The position numbers and the translations under genes are program-made. The notes under the pieces were generated by a model. That model did not search any database and had not been told where the DNA came from. It saw only the letters and a program-made list of their open reading frames with translations. Below, in pieces: positions 24,684-33,658 of a stretch of 58,170 bases of DNA. Source of the stretch: Cryobacterium sinapicolor (GTDB taxonomy: Bacteria > Actinomycetota > Actinomycetes > Actinomycetales > Microbacteriaceae); NCBI RefSeq assembly GCF_004403465.1, contig NZ_SOGQ01000092.1:1-58170 (forward strand), in the 5' to 3' direction. Every line of letters begins with the position of its first letter. Position 1 is the first letter of the stretch.

Positions 24684-25940
24684 ATGGCTGATTTCGGTAA
24701 TGAGGGGCTCGCGGACCTGTACCGTCGAGCCGGTTCGGTGTCGAGCGCCTATGTGGACGTGACCCAGGACGCGCAGAACCCCCGGCGCACCTCCTCCCTG
24801 CGCCAGCGCACCCTGCGGGAGGCGCTGACCGAAGCCGGCGCCCCGGAGATCGACATCGGCACCATCATCGAGCTGATCGAGGAGCCGCCGGGTGTGGGAG
24901 GCCGAATGGGCCGGCTGATGGTCGTGCGGGAGGGGGTGGTCGAGTTCAACGAGGTGCTCTCAGGAGAGCCGCTCGGCGAGTTGTTGGTCTCCTACGGGCC
25001 CGTGCCCGCTCTGATCCCACTGCTGATCCACCGCCCACGGGACCTCAACTACGTGGTGGCCGAGGTCGGGCGCGACGGCGGCGAGGTCACCCTGTACCGG
25101 CTGAGCCGCACGCACCCGCTGTCGAAGGTGAGGGTGAAGGGCGACACCGAGTTCCTCACGAAGGTGGGTTCCGAAGACGACTTCCTCGCGAACGGACGCT
25201 ATCAGCACCGCACGGAGGAGGTGTGGAAGCGCAACGAGGGCCAGATCGCCGCCGCGATCGACGAGGTCGTGCGTGACAGCAAGGCCGAACTTCTCATGCT
25301 CACCGGTGACGTGCGTGCGCGACAGCTTCTCGTCGACCAGCTCTCGCCCACCAGCCGCGAAGTGCTGCAGGTCCTGCCCACGAACACCCGTCCGGGCGGC
25401 GCCGCCCAGGAGGAACTCGAAGGGGACCTCAACCGCCACCTTGCTGCGATCCTCGCGCAGGAGGAGCACGATGCCCTCGAACGGCTGGGGGCGGGACAGG
25501 GCAGCGGCCTCTCCGAGCTCGACTTCGCGGCCGTGGTGCGCGCCCTGCAGCAGCACCAGGTCGACGTGCTGATGCTGGCCCCGGATCGGATGCCGGGGGA
25601 GACCCTGATCGCCCTCGACCGTGAGCCCTGGCTGGCCGGCAGCTCGGCCGATGCCCTCGGCGCAGGCGAACTCGGCTCGGTGCCGGCCGCCGACGCGCTG
25701 ATCCGTGCGGCAATCCTGACGGATGCGCGGGTGATGGTTGTGTCTCCCGGCGAGCTTCCGGCGGAGACGAGTATCGCCGCGCTGCTGCGCTGGTCGACTC
25801 TCCCGGCCCCGGCCGAAGCTCCGACCCCCGCAGAGGCAGAGCTCTCCGGGCTCCCCAGCCGCGGCGACGCGGTGACGTTCCCGCGTCGCCGCGCTTCATC
25901 CGGCGGTCTGTCGACCGGTCGTGACCGGCCAGAGCGGTAG
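24684..25940 (+). CDS. Vms1/Ankzf1-type (baeRF, Rv2629-like) peptidyl-tRNA hydrolase family protein
   Basis: A 418-residue protein of the bacterial archaeo-eukaryotic release factor (baeRF) group, similar in layout to mycobacterial Rv2629. The N-terminal half has the family pattern SAYVDVT followed by RWR-like basic patches; the middle has EEVWKRNEGQIAAAIDEVVR and LMLTGDVRARQLLVDQL; the C-terminal half is an L7Ae/Pelota-like domain (DVLMLAPDRMPGETLIALD, DARVMVVSPGELP). A ribosome-rescue or stress role is likely. ATG at 24684 follows AAGGGA; an earlier in-frame ATG gives a non-conserved leader. Confidence 0.82.
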   Translation: MADFGNEGLADLYRRAGSVSSAYVDVTQDAQNPRRTSSLRQRTLREALTEAGAPEIDIGTIIELIEEPPGVGGRMGRLMVVREGVVEFNEVLSGEPLGELLVSYGPVPALIPLLIHRPRDLNYVVAEVGRDGGEVTLYRLSRTHPLSKVRVKGDTEFLTKVGSEDDFLANGRYQHRTEEVWKRNEGQIAAAIDEVVRDSKAELLMLTGDVRARQLLVDQLSPTSREVLQVLPTNTRPGGAAQEELEGDLNRHLAAILAQEEHDALERLGAGQGSGLSELDFAAVVRALQQHQVDVLMLAPDRMPGETLIALDREPWLAGSSADALGAGELGSVPAADALIRAAILTDARVMVVSPGELPAETSIAALLRWSTLPAPAEAPTPAEAELSGLPSRGDAVTFPRRRASSGGLSTGRDRPER

Positions 25941-25966
25941 CGCCCCGCCGCGGGGGCGGCCCCGGC

Positions 25967-28315
25967 TCAGCTCAGGTTTGCGCGACGGCGTCGGTCGTTG
26001 CCTCCGCGAAGGTCACGGTTGAGGCGGCGGTCTCCGAAGTACAGCACGGAGGCCCAGTCGACCTCTTCCGGGGTTCTGGGCACGATCACCGGCGCCGTCG
26101 CCTTGGGCTTTTTCGGCGCGACATAGAGCCAGCTCACCATTCCCAGCACGATGTCCACGATCGAGTTGCGGATACCGATGTACGACTTGATGGCCGATGC
26201 GGCGAGCACGGCGTTCAACGTGGCGAAGGCCACGTTGCCCCAGCTCTGGTCCAGGTAGTTGCGCCAGATCGTGAGCAGCGAGAACGCGACGATCAGGTAG
26301 GGGACGACCACGTACAGGGCCGGCGCGGCCGTGCGGTTCTTCACCTTCGGCGTGCGCACGAAGGGGATTTTCTCCCCGGTGATGGCCTGCTGCATGGACT
26401 TGAGCACGCCCGCCAGGTTGACGGGCAGGAGCACGAGGTTGAACCCGTAGATGCGGAAGATGTCGCTGAAGCGGTGCCCGGAGTCCCGGAGGTCGCTGCC
26501 CATGGCCAGGAAGTACGGCAGCGCCGCGATGAAGACGACGGGGCTGAGCAGGCGGCTGTCGTAGGGGTAGCCGAGCAGGAACAGCAGGCCGAAGCTGGCC
26601 CAGGCGATGGACGCCATGTAGTTCACCCGCAGCAGCACCTCACGGAAGAGGATCTTCTCGCGCTGGTGACGACGGTGGGTCAGCTGGGTCCAGAGCTTGG
26701 GCAGGATGAGCAGGCCGCCGTTGGCCCAGCGTCGACGCTGAACGACGAGGGAGCCGAAGTCCGGGGGCGTGGCGCTGTAGCTGAGACGTTCCGGGTAGTT
26801 GGCGAGCGTCCACCCGTGCGTGCCGAGGTCGACGCTCGACTCGGTGTCCTCGATCACCGTGCGGTCCTGGATGTAGGTGCGGATCTCGAACCCGCCCACG
26901 GTCTCCACCTCGACGATGTCCTCGATGGCCTTCTTGCGGATGATGGCGTTGGCTCCCACCCAGAAGGTCGCGCCGTAGTACGTCATGCCCTGGTGCAGGA
27001 TGTGCTGGATGTCGGTGGTGGCGCCGGCCAGGCGCTCGATCCGGGTCGGGGCACCCCGGAAGGAGGAGTACGGAGTCTGCGTGACGGCGACGCGTTCGTT
27101 GCCGGCCGACTCCAGGAAGTAGACGAGCCGCAGGCAGTAGTCGCGCAGTAGAAGCGAGTCGGCATCGAGTGTCAGGAGGTAGGTCGTGTCGGGGGCGACC
27201 AGATCGTCGGGGTGAGGCGTGTCATCGGCCTCCCGGAGCACGACGGAGCCGGCGGTCTCCTCGCTCTGCCAGCGGTGCCCCATCAGGGAGATGTACGAGT
27301 TGAGGTTCATCGCCTTGTTGGCCTCGTGCGACAGGTTGCTGAACTTCTTGCGCTCGAAGGTTTCGGTGCGCACGCTGAAGATCCAGGTCAGGCGCTGGTA
27401 CAGCTGCCTGATCCGGGTGTTGTCCGGTGCCGTGCCCTGGGCCAGGGCCGAGGTGAGGGCGAGGATGGTCAGCCGCAGTTCGCGGGCGAGACCCATGACG
27501 ACCAGGTCCACGAAGAACTCGTCGACGTGATCCTCGATGCGCTCCGCCTCGGCCATCTGCTCGAGCCAGGCGGCGGCAGCCTCGTACTCGACGATGAGGA
27601 GCGGGAGCTCCGCCCGGGAGCCGGCCGCGTCGGCGTGCACACGGTGCCGGAAGCCCTCAAGGGCCGCCGTGAAGCGGGCTGCGGGACCGGCCATGACCGC
27701 GGCGATGTCATCCGTCAGCGCCCGGGTCTCCTCGAGTCGGGCCCGGATGGCCGAATCGGTCGGGAAAGGCGGATCGTCGACGAGCAGCACGATTTTCAGG
27801 TCGGGGAATTCCTGGAGTGCAGCGGACCAGAGCGTGGCCCGCACCACATGGGGTTCCTCCGCGTAGGAGGGGACGAGGACGGTGATGCCCTCGGTGTAGT
27901 GCGCATAGTGGCGGTCGAGTTCGCCGCGGGGAACCCGCTGGTGGTCCTTGAACCGGTAGAGCGCCCCCTGGCGGGCCAGCAGGTACATCAGGGCCGAGAA
28001 GGTCAGGAAGGTGACCACGACCACGTAGGAGAGGGTCTCCACCTGGAACCGGAAGCCCGCGTCGGGGTTGTTGGCGAGCTGCTTGAAGATCGTCGAGAAC
28101 AGGTAGTAGGCCCAGGCCAGAATAGTGATGACGATGCCCAGCCGGCCGAGCGTCAGTTTGCGCTGCGACGGCACCGGATGCACGATCGACAGCGGCTCGG
28201 AGCGCTTCTCGGAACCCCACTGCCTCTTGCGGGCCGCGGTGACGCGGGAGGCCGCATCCGCGTCGAGCAGGGGGACGCCCACAATTGCGTCTGAAGATAG
28301 TGCCTGATCCGTCAT
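25967..28315 (-). CDS. Processive family 2 glycosyltransferase (cellulose synthase-like), membrane
   Basis: A 782-residue polymerising glycosyltransferase. Two N-terminal helices (about 60-80, 95-117) are followed by a cytoplasmic GT2 domain with the UDP-sugar aspartates in LLVDDPPFP (Asp180/181) and TLDADSLLL (384-386), the catalytic-base position as IED (488-490) instead of TED, and QRRRW (526-530). At least four more helices follow (about 570-745). It is divergent from a secreted GH18-CBM protein gene, a pairing that suggests an extracellular polysaccharide made and trimmed by the two. No c-di-GMP PilZ domain is evident. ATG at 28315 follows GGAGAAAC. Confidence 0.88.
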   Translation of the reverse strand: MTDQALSSDAIVGVPLLDADAASRVTAARKRQWGSEKRSEPLSIVHPVPSQRKLTLGRLGIVITILAWAYYLFSTIFKQLANNPDAGFRFQVETLSYVVVVTFLTFSALMYLLARQGALYRFKDHQRVPRGELDRHYAHYTEGITVLVPSYAEEPHVVRATLWSAALQEFPDLKIVLLVDDPPFPTDSAIRARLEETRALTDDIAAVMAGPAARFTAALEGFRHRVHADAAGSRAELPLLIVEYEAAAAWLEQMAEAERIEDHVDEFFVDLVVMGLARELRLTILALTSALAQGTAPDNTRIRQLYQRLTWIFSVRTETFERKKFSNLSHEANKAMNLNSYISLMGHRWQSEETAGSVVLREADDTPHPDDLVAPDTTYLLTLDADSLLLRDYCLRLVYFLESAGNERVAVTQTPYSSFRGAPTRIERLAGATTDIQHILHQGMTYYGATFWVGANAIIRKKAIEDIVEVETVGGFEIRTYIQDRTVIEDTESSVDLGTHGWTLANYPERLSYSATPPDFGSLVVQRRRWANGGLLILPKLWTQLTHRRHQREKILFREVLLRVNYMASIAWASFGLLFLLGYPYDSRLLSPVVFIAALPYFLAMGSDLRDSGHRFSDIFRIYGFNLVLLPVNLAGVLKSMQQAITGEKIPFVRTPKVKNRTAAPALYVVVPYLIVAFSLLTIWRNYLDQSWGNVAFATLNAVLAASAIKSYIGIRNSIVDIVLGMVSWLYVAPKKPKATAPVIVPRTPEEVDWASVLYFGDRRLNRDLRGGNDRRRRANLS

Positions 28316-28469
28316 GTTTCTCCGAGCACTGGCCGAACGGGTCAGTCGCCCGTGGAACTTTCGGACCTTGGGCTCCAAATCGGGCCCCTATCATCCGATA
28401 ATTGCCTTCATAATAGGCGATGGAGAAACGCCGTGCCGGTCTGGCCGGATCATTGTGGGGAGAAATTTT
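28316..28469. promoter_or_regulatory. Divergent promoter region of the GT2 and GH18 genes
   Basis: This 154-bp gap is more AT-rich than its neighbours, especially around 28388-28420 (TATCATCCGATAATTGCC then TTCATAATAGG), and should hold both promoters. The GH18 side ends in GGGGAGA followed by a T-run and the TTG start. No clear operator dyad was found. Confidence 0.5.
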
Positions 28470-30077
28470 TTGTCAAAGCGCTTTCCTGGTCGCAAATTGT
28501 CGCTCGTCAGGGTGCTCGCCCTCGGTGTTGCGGCCGGAGCCGTCGTCGTCGGAGCCGGCTATGGCTGGAACGGATTCGAGGATTCCCGCGCCGCGGCCGC
28601 AGGTTCGTCCGGCTTCGCCGGTTACGTCGACGTCACGGCAACGCCCACCTACGCGTTCGAGCAGCCTGCCTCCGATGAGGCCGCCAACGTGGTGCTGTCC
28701 TTCATCGTGGCCGACCCGGCCGATGGCTGCACGCCCACCTGGGGTGCCACCCAGACCCTCGGCGAGGCCGAGATGAACCTGGACCTGGACCGGCGGATCG
28801 CCCGGCTGGTCGGGGACGGCGGCGAGGTGTCCGTCTCCTTCGGCGGCCTGGCCAACGACGAGCTGGCCACGGCCTGCACGGACCCCCGCAAGCTCACCAA
28901 GGCCTATGCCGCCGTCGTAGATCGTTACAACCTCACGTCGATCGACCTGGACGTCGAGGGGGACAACCTCACCGACACGGCCGCCGGCGAGCGCCGGGCC
29001 GAAGCGATCGCCGCCCTGCAGAAGAAGAAGCGCGCCGCCGATGAGGACCTCACGGTCTGGCTGACCCTCCCGGTGGCCCAAACCGGCCTCACCGAGGCGG
29101 GTCTCACCGCGGTGCAGCAGATGCTCGACGCCGAGGTCGAGCTGGCCGGCGTCAACGTGATGACCATGGACTTCGGAAGCCGTCCGACCTCGATGCTCGA
29201 CGCGTCGATCGCGGCGGCCGAGGCCACCCACTCGCAGGTGTCCGACCTCTACGAGAACGACGGCCGGGCGATCGGCTCGCAGACGCTCTGGCGCCAGATC
29301 GGTGTGACGCCCATGATCGGTCAGAACGACGTTCCGGGGGAGATCTTCACACTGGAGGACGCCGCCGGGCTGAACGCGTTCGCCCGGGACAAGGGCCTCG
29401 GGCGGGTGTCGCTGTGGTCGCTGAACCGCGACGCGACCTGCGCGCCGAACTATCCCGACGTGAAGCGCGTGTCCGATGGCTGCAGCGGCGTCGATCAGGG
29501 AGATCTTCGATTCGTGGATGTGCTCGGCCAGAAGATCACCGGCCAGCTGGACTCGGACGTTCCCGAGGTGGAGCCCACCGCGAACGCCGCGGTGGTCGAC
29601 AACCCGGCCACGAGTCCGTATCCGATCTGGGACGAGGAAGTCGCGTACGTCAAGGGCGACCGCATCGTCTGGCACGGCAACGTCTATGCCGCGAAGTGGT
29701 GGACGAGCGGAGATCTGCCCGACGACCCGTCGGCTGCGGCCTCGGACGCGGCCTGGAGCCTGATCGGGCCGGTCCTACCGGGCGACAAGCCCGTTCCCGT
29801 TCTGACCGTGCCGGCGGGAACCTACCCGGAGTGGTCCACCGAGACCGTCTACCAGCAGGATGACCTGGTCCTGTTCGGCGGACGGGCGCTCATCGCGAAG
29901 TGGTGGAACCAAAGCGACAGCCCCCAGGCGGCGCTAGAGGGGGCGACCGCCTCACCCTGGCGACTGCTGAAGAACGAGGAAGTGCAGGACATCCTCGCGG
30001 AGCTGGCCACGGCTGTGCCCACGGCGGAACCGACTGCGGAACCGACGGCCGTGCCGACGGCGGCTCCAGCGGAATAG
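28470..30077 (+). CDS. Secreted/anchored GH18 chitinase-like protein with two CBM5/12-like modules
   Basis: A 535-residue exported protein. A basic N-terminus and hydrophobic helix (about 11-30) act as signal or anchor. A GH18-like barrel (about 48-350) has the active-site strand TSIDLDVEG, with Asp159, Asp161 and Glu163 of the DxxDxDxE motif present but the first Asp replaced by Thr156. Two chitin-binding-type modules follow (YPIWDEEVAYVKGDRIVWHG... and YPEWSTETVYQQDDLVLFGG..., each with AKWW), then a PTAEPTAEPTAVPTA tail. TTG at 28470 was chosen for GGGGAGA seven bases upstream. It probably acts on the polymer of the divergent GT2 enzyme. Confidence 0.85.
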   Translation: MSKRFPGRKLSLVRVLALGVAAGAVVVGAGYGWNGFEDSRAAAAGSSGFAGYVDVTATPTYAFEQPASDEAANVVLSFIVADPADGCTPTWGATQTLGEAEMNLDLDRRIARLVGDGGEVSVSFGGLANDELATACTDPRKLTKAYAAVVDRYNLTSIDLDVEGDNLTDTAAGERRAEAIAALQKKKRAADEDLTVWLTLPVAQTGLTEAGLTAVQQMLDAEVELAGVNVMTMDFGSRPTSMLDASIAAAEATHSQVSDLYENDGRAIGSQTLWRQIGVTPMIGQNDVPGEIFTLEDAAGLNAFARDKGLGRVSLWSLNRDATCAPNYPDVKRVSDGCSGVDQGDLRFVDVLGQKITGQLDSDVPEVEPTANAAVVDNPATSPYPIWDEEVAYVKGDRIVWHGNVYAAKWWTSGDLPDDPSAAASDAAWSLIGPVLPGDKPVPVLTVPAGTYPEWSTETVYQQDDLVLFGGRALIAKWWNQSDSPQAALEGATASPWRLLKNEEVQDILAELATAVPTAEPTAEPTAVPTAAPAE

Positions 30078-30129
30078 GCGGTCCGGGCGGCGCCCGGAGC
30101 ACGCCGGCCTGCACCGTGGGGTGCAGCGC

Positions 30130-30179
30130 GTCGATCTTTCGTTCTATACTGACTAGTCAGTACAAACGAAAGGATCGAC
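30130..30179. promoter_or_regulatory. TetR-type operator inside a long hairpin before the ABC-like/YhgE operon
   Basis: TACTGACTAGTCAGTA (30147-30162) is a perfect 16-bp palindrome overlapping a -10-like TATACT (30145-30150). It is enclosed by outer arms GTCGATCTTTCGTT (30130-30143) and AACGAAAGGATCGAC (30165-30179), complementary except for one bulge. The right outer arm contains the ribosome binding site AAAGG, six bases before the GTG at 30180. The TetR gene at 33057 is the natural binder. Confidence 0.75.
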
Positions 30180-30905
30180 GTGCAGTCGACAGTGAGGGCG
30201 CACGACCTGGCCCTGCGATTCAAGCGGGGCGCTGTCTACGGGCCCCTGAGCTTTGAGGCCGGCGCCGGTCTCACCGTGCTCTGCGGCCCCACCGGCAGCG
30301 GCCGCACCAGCCTGATGCTGACCCTGGCCGGTCGCATGAAGCCGAGCGAGGGAACCCTCGAGGTGCTCGGCCACGAGCTACCCCGACGGGCCCGCCGGGT
30401 GCAGAAGCGCACCGGCATCTCGGGCTTCCACGACATCGACGCCCTCGAGGAGTCGGTCACGGTCGGAGCCGCCATCCGTGAACGCACGGCCTGGATCTCG
30501 CCCTGGTGGGCGTTCATCCGCTCGGTCGACGACTCGGAGGTGCGCCGCGTGTGTGCCCCCGTTTTCGGTGACGTGCCGATTCCGGCCGCGGACACCGTGA
30601 TCTGGGACCTCGACGAGGTGCAGACCGTGCTGCTGCGGGCCGCGCTCGCGGTCATGAACCAGCCGAGCATCCTTTTCTTCGACCAGGTCGAGCAGGTGCA
30701 CGAGCCGGAGTCCCGGCGCATCCTCTGGCAGCGCCTGGCGGCGCTCGCCGCTGCCGGAACCAGCGTGATCGCCTCCGCGACCGCGCCCGAAACCGAGATG
30801 TGGGCCGAGCTCGGCCTCGACCCGACCGTCGTCGTGATGAACAAAGCCGGGATGACCCCGGCCGTTCCGCTGAACCAGGCCGTTGTGAATCAGGAGACCC
30901 GCTAG
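30180..30905 (+). CDS. ABC-type ATPase-like protein paired with YhgE/Pip (degenerate motifs)
   Basis: A 241-residue ATP-binding-cassette-like protein. Walker A reads GPTGSGRTS, with Arg where Lys is normal. Walker B reads ILFFDQ, with Gln in place of the catalytic Glu. No LSGGQ signature is visible where it is expected (WDLDEVQTVLLRAAL). It may therefore bind rather than efficiently hydrolyse ATP. It ends TAG directly before the ATG of the YhgE/Pip gene, so the two are co-translated. GTG at 30180 has AAAGG six bases upstream, buried in a hairpin that also holds the operator. Confidence 0.82.
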   Translation: MQSTVRAHDLALRFKRGAVYGPLSFEAGAGLTVLCGPTGSGRTSLMLTLAGRMKPSEGTLEVLGHELPRRARRVQKRTGISGFHDIDALEESVTVGAAIRERTAWISPWWAFIRSVDDSEVRRVCAPVFGDVPIPAADTVIWDLDEVQTVLLRAALAVMNQPSILFFDQVEQVHEPESRRILWQRLAALAAAGTSVIASATAPETEMWAELGLDPTVVVMNKAGMTPAVPLNQAVVNQETR

Positions 30906-32996
30906 ATGTTCGCCTTCCTCTCTTCCGGCACTGAGCTGCACCGCTTCGGCAGGGGCAAGATGCCCAAGATCGCACTCGTCGTGCTCATGTTCATCCCGCT
31001 GATCTACGGGGCGCTCTACCTGTGGGCCTTCTGGGCGCCCGACCACGAACTCGACCACCTCCCCGTGGCGCTCGTCAACGTGGACGCCGGTGCCAGCCGC
31101 GACGGCGAACCGGTCACTGCCGGCCAGGACCTGGTCGATGAGCTGGTCGACGGGCACGAGCTCGCCTGGACCGTGACGAACGCGAAGGAGGCCGCCGCGG
31201 GCGTCAAGGACGGCGACTACTACTTCTCGGTCACCATCCCGAGCGACTTCTCGGCCAGCGCCGTCTCCGCGGGCACCGGCACCCCGCTGCCGGCCACTGT
31301 GCAGGTCGACTACAACGACAGCAACAGCTTCCTCGCCACCACCATGGGCAAGCAGGCCATGGTGCAACTGCGGGACGCGGTCGCCACCGAGATCGGCGAC
31401 CAGACCGTGAACGCGCTCCTGGTGGGAGTGGACGATGCCGGTGACGGCATCCGTTCGGCAGCGGATGGCGCGGGTCGACTGTTCGACGGGCTCACCACCG
31501 CGTCGGCCGGGGCTGGCTCCCTCCTGGTCGGCCTCGACGCCCTCGCCGATGGTGCGGTGGCCCTCGACGACGGCGCCGCGCGGCTCACCGACGGCACCGG
31601 AACCCTGGCGACGGGGCTGGACACGCTGTCCGACGGCGCCCAGACCCTCGCCGGGTCTTCGGTGACGCTCTCCGACGGCACCGTGCAGGTGTCCGAGGGG
31701 CTGCAGGCCGCCGCCGCGGGTGCCGCGACCCTGTCCGAGAAGTCGGTGGGACTCGCCGACGGCGCCGACCGGATCGCCGACGGAACCGTTACCCTCGCCG
31801 GCGGCACCGCCTCGGTGTCGACCGGACTGAAGGACCTGCTCCTGCAGATGCAGGCGGCACCGGCAGGCACCCCGGTGTCGGCGTTCCTGCCGGCCGTGGA
31901 GCAGCTCGGCGCCGGCGCCGCCACCGTGAACACGGGCGCTCAGGGGGCGCTCACGCAGACCCAGACCTATGCCGGACTCAGCGCCCAGTTCTCCGCCGGG
32001 ACTCAGGAACTCTCCGGCAGGCTGACCGCCGGGGCACCCGGCGCCGCCGAGGTCGCCACCGGTGCCGGGCAGCTCGCGGCCGGCGCGGCGTCCTTGGCGG
32101 ACGGGGCCGGAACCGCGGCCTCCGGTGCTCACGCACTCTCCGCGGGGAGCACGGAACTCGCGGCGGGCACGGCGGCCCTGGTCGGTGGAACCAGCGAGCT
32201 CGCCGCCGGCGGTTCGAGCCTGAATACCGGCGCCGCCGAACTCGCCACCGGCAGCGGCACCCTCTCCGACGCCCTCGCCGAGGGCGGGCAGAGCGCCCCG
32301 GACCTCTCCGTCGACCAGATCGCAGCGAAGACGGCCGTGATCGCCAGCCCGGTCACGCTCGTGCAGAAGTGGGAGAACGCCTCCGGTAGCTTCGGCGAGG
32401 GGTTCGCGCCCTTCTTCCTGGCCCTGGCCACCTTCGTCGGCGGGCTGATCACCTGGCTGATCCTGCGGGCGCTGCCCACCCGGGCCCTCGCCAGCGCCGC
32501 CTCCGGCCTGCGATCGACCATGACCGGCTTCCTGCCGGCGATGGCCATCGGGCTCGCCCAGGTCGTAATCATGGTGCTTGTGCTGGTCTACGGGATCGGC
32601 CTGCAGCCCGAACACTGGCTCGGGATGAGCGCGTTCCTCTACCTGACGACCCTCGCCTTCCTGGCCCTGCAGCAAATGTTCATTATCCTGCTCGGCACCG
32701 CGGCGGGCCGGGTGGTCAGCCTCGTGCTGCTCATGCTGCAGCTGAGCTCGTCGGGCGGGACCTACCCGGTGGAGACCACGCCCGTGTTCTTCCAGGTGCT
32801 GCATCCGTTCATGCCGGCGTCGTACGTCGTCACCGGGCTGCGCGAACTGATCACCGGCGGCATCGACTCTAGACTGTGGGTTTCGGTAGTCGTTCTCGCC
32901 GTCATGCTGGTCGGCTCGATCGCGATCAGCGCCTGGAGCGCCGGCCGCCAGCGGATCTGGACCGTGGGCCGGCTGCACCCGGAACTGACCATCTAG
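30906..32996 (+). CDS. YhgE/Pip domain-containing membrane protein
   Basis: A 696-residue exporter-like protein of the YhgE/Pip (phage infection protein) family, which is related to ABC-2 permeases and type VII-associated EsaA. One N-terminal helix (about 20-45; IALVVLMFIPLIYGALYLWAFW) is followed by a large outside region. Its first part is conserved (LPVALVNVDAGAS, NDSNSFLATTMGKQ). The rest (about 180-460) is a long array of roughly seven-residue L-x-x-G-A repeats (TLATGLDTLSDGAQTL) likely to form a coiled rod. Five C-terminal helices complete it. It is operonic with the ABC-like gene and a downstream TetR. Role in export or envelope stress is inferred. Confidence 0.92.
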   Translation: MFAFLSSGTELHRFGRGKMPKIALVVLMFIPLIYGALYLWAFWAPDHELDHLPVALVNVDAGASRDGEPVTAGQDLVDELVDGHELAWTVTNAKEAAAGVKDGDYYFSVTIPSDFSASAVSAGTGTPLPATVQVDYNDSNSFLATTMGKQAMVQLRDAVATEIGDQTVNALLVGVDDAGDGIRSAADGAGRLFDGLTTASAGAGSLLVGLDALADGAVALDDGAARLTDGTGTLATGLDTLSDGAQTLAGSSVTLSDGTVQVSEGLQAAAAGAATLSEKSVGLADGADRIADGTVTLAGGTASVSTGLKDLLLQMQAAPAGTPVSAFLPAVEQLGAGAATVNTGAQGALTQTQTYAGLSAQFSAGTQELSGRLTAGAPGAAEVATGAGQLAAGAASLADGAGTAASGAHALSAGSTELAAGTAALVGGTSELAAGGSSLNTGAAELATGSGTLSDALAEGGQSAPDLSVDQIAAKTAVIASPVTLVQKWENASGSFGEGFAPFFLALATFVGGLITWLILRALPTRALASAASGLRSTMTGFLPAMAIGLAQVVIMVLVLVYGIGLQPEHWLGMSAFLYLTTLAFLALQQMFIILLGTAAGRVVSLVLLMLQLSSSGGTYPVETTPVFFQVLHPFMPASYVVTGLRELITGGIDSRLWVSVVVLAVMLVGSIAISAWSAGRQRIWTVGRLHPELTI

Positions 32997-33056
32997 AGTG
33001 GCCCCGGCCGGGACCGAACCGGCTGGGACCGAACCGGCTCCCGGAAAGGACCTCCC

Positions 33057-33650
33057 ATGGCACGCGCCACCGGAACGAAACGCGCCATCCTCGACGCCAC
33101 GCTGCAACTCGCCGCGACCAAGGGCATCAGCGGCACCACGATGGACGAGGTCGCGGAACGGGCCGGGGTGGCCAAGGGCAGCCTGTACTACAACTTCAGC
33201 TCCAAGGATAAATTGTTCGAGGAACTGCTGCAGGAGGGGGTCGGCGCGCTCGCCGAAACCCTCCGTCAATCCTCGGTCGGGCTGCACGGCAGCGCGGCCC
33301 TCGAGGCGCTGGTGCACGCGCTTCTCGAGGGGATCGCGGCGAACACGGCACTGTCGAAGCTGATGGCGGCGGAGATCTTCCGCACCGACCGCACCTGGCA
33401 GAAGACACTTTTCGCCCTGCGGCACGAGGCGCTCGCCGTGTTCGCCGAGGCGATCGCGGAGGCGAAGCCGGAGCTCCGCGCCGACGCGACCTGCGGGCTG
33501 ATGGCCTCCAGCGTGTTCGGCGCCGTGCTGATGGGGGGTCTGGAATGGCTCGTTTTCGAGCCGGAACGGCCGCGGGACGAGGTGGCTGCGGCCATCCTCG
33601 AATCCCTCTCCGGAGGACTGTTCGGCGAGGAGCGGCCCGGGCCACGTTAG
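33057..33650 (+). CDS. TetR family transcriptional regulator (probable autoregulator of the YhgE operon)
   Basis: A 197-residue regulator with an N-terminal helix-turn-helix (ILDATLQLAATKGISGTTMDEVAERAGVAKGSLYYNF; residues about 10-50) and an all-helical ligand-binding domain. It is 60 bp after the YhgE/Pip gene on the same strand with AAAGGA as ribosome binding site, so it is probably the last gene of that operon. The perfect palindrome at 30147-30162 is a good candidate operator. Inducer unknown; YhgE/Pip operons of this type often respond to membrane-active compounds. Confidence 0.9.
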   Translation: MARATGTKRAILDATLQLAATKGISGTTMDEVAERAGVAKGSLYYNFSSKDKLFEELLQEGVGALAETLRQSSVGLHGSAALEALVHALLEGIAANTALSKLMAAEIFRTDRTWQKTLFALRHEALAVFAEAIAEAKPELRADATCGLMASSVFGAVLMGGLEWLVFEPERPRDEVAAAILESLSGGLFGEERPGPR

Positions 33651-33658
33651 GATCGAGT

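Noticed and set aside
30378..33425. A 1015-codon minus-strand open frame opposite YhgE/Pip
   Set aside because: Shadow of the repeat-rich YhgE/Pip gene; composition is Gly/Arg/Gln/His and shows no motif.
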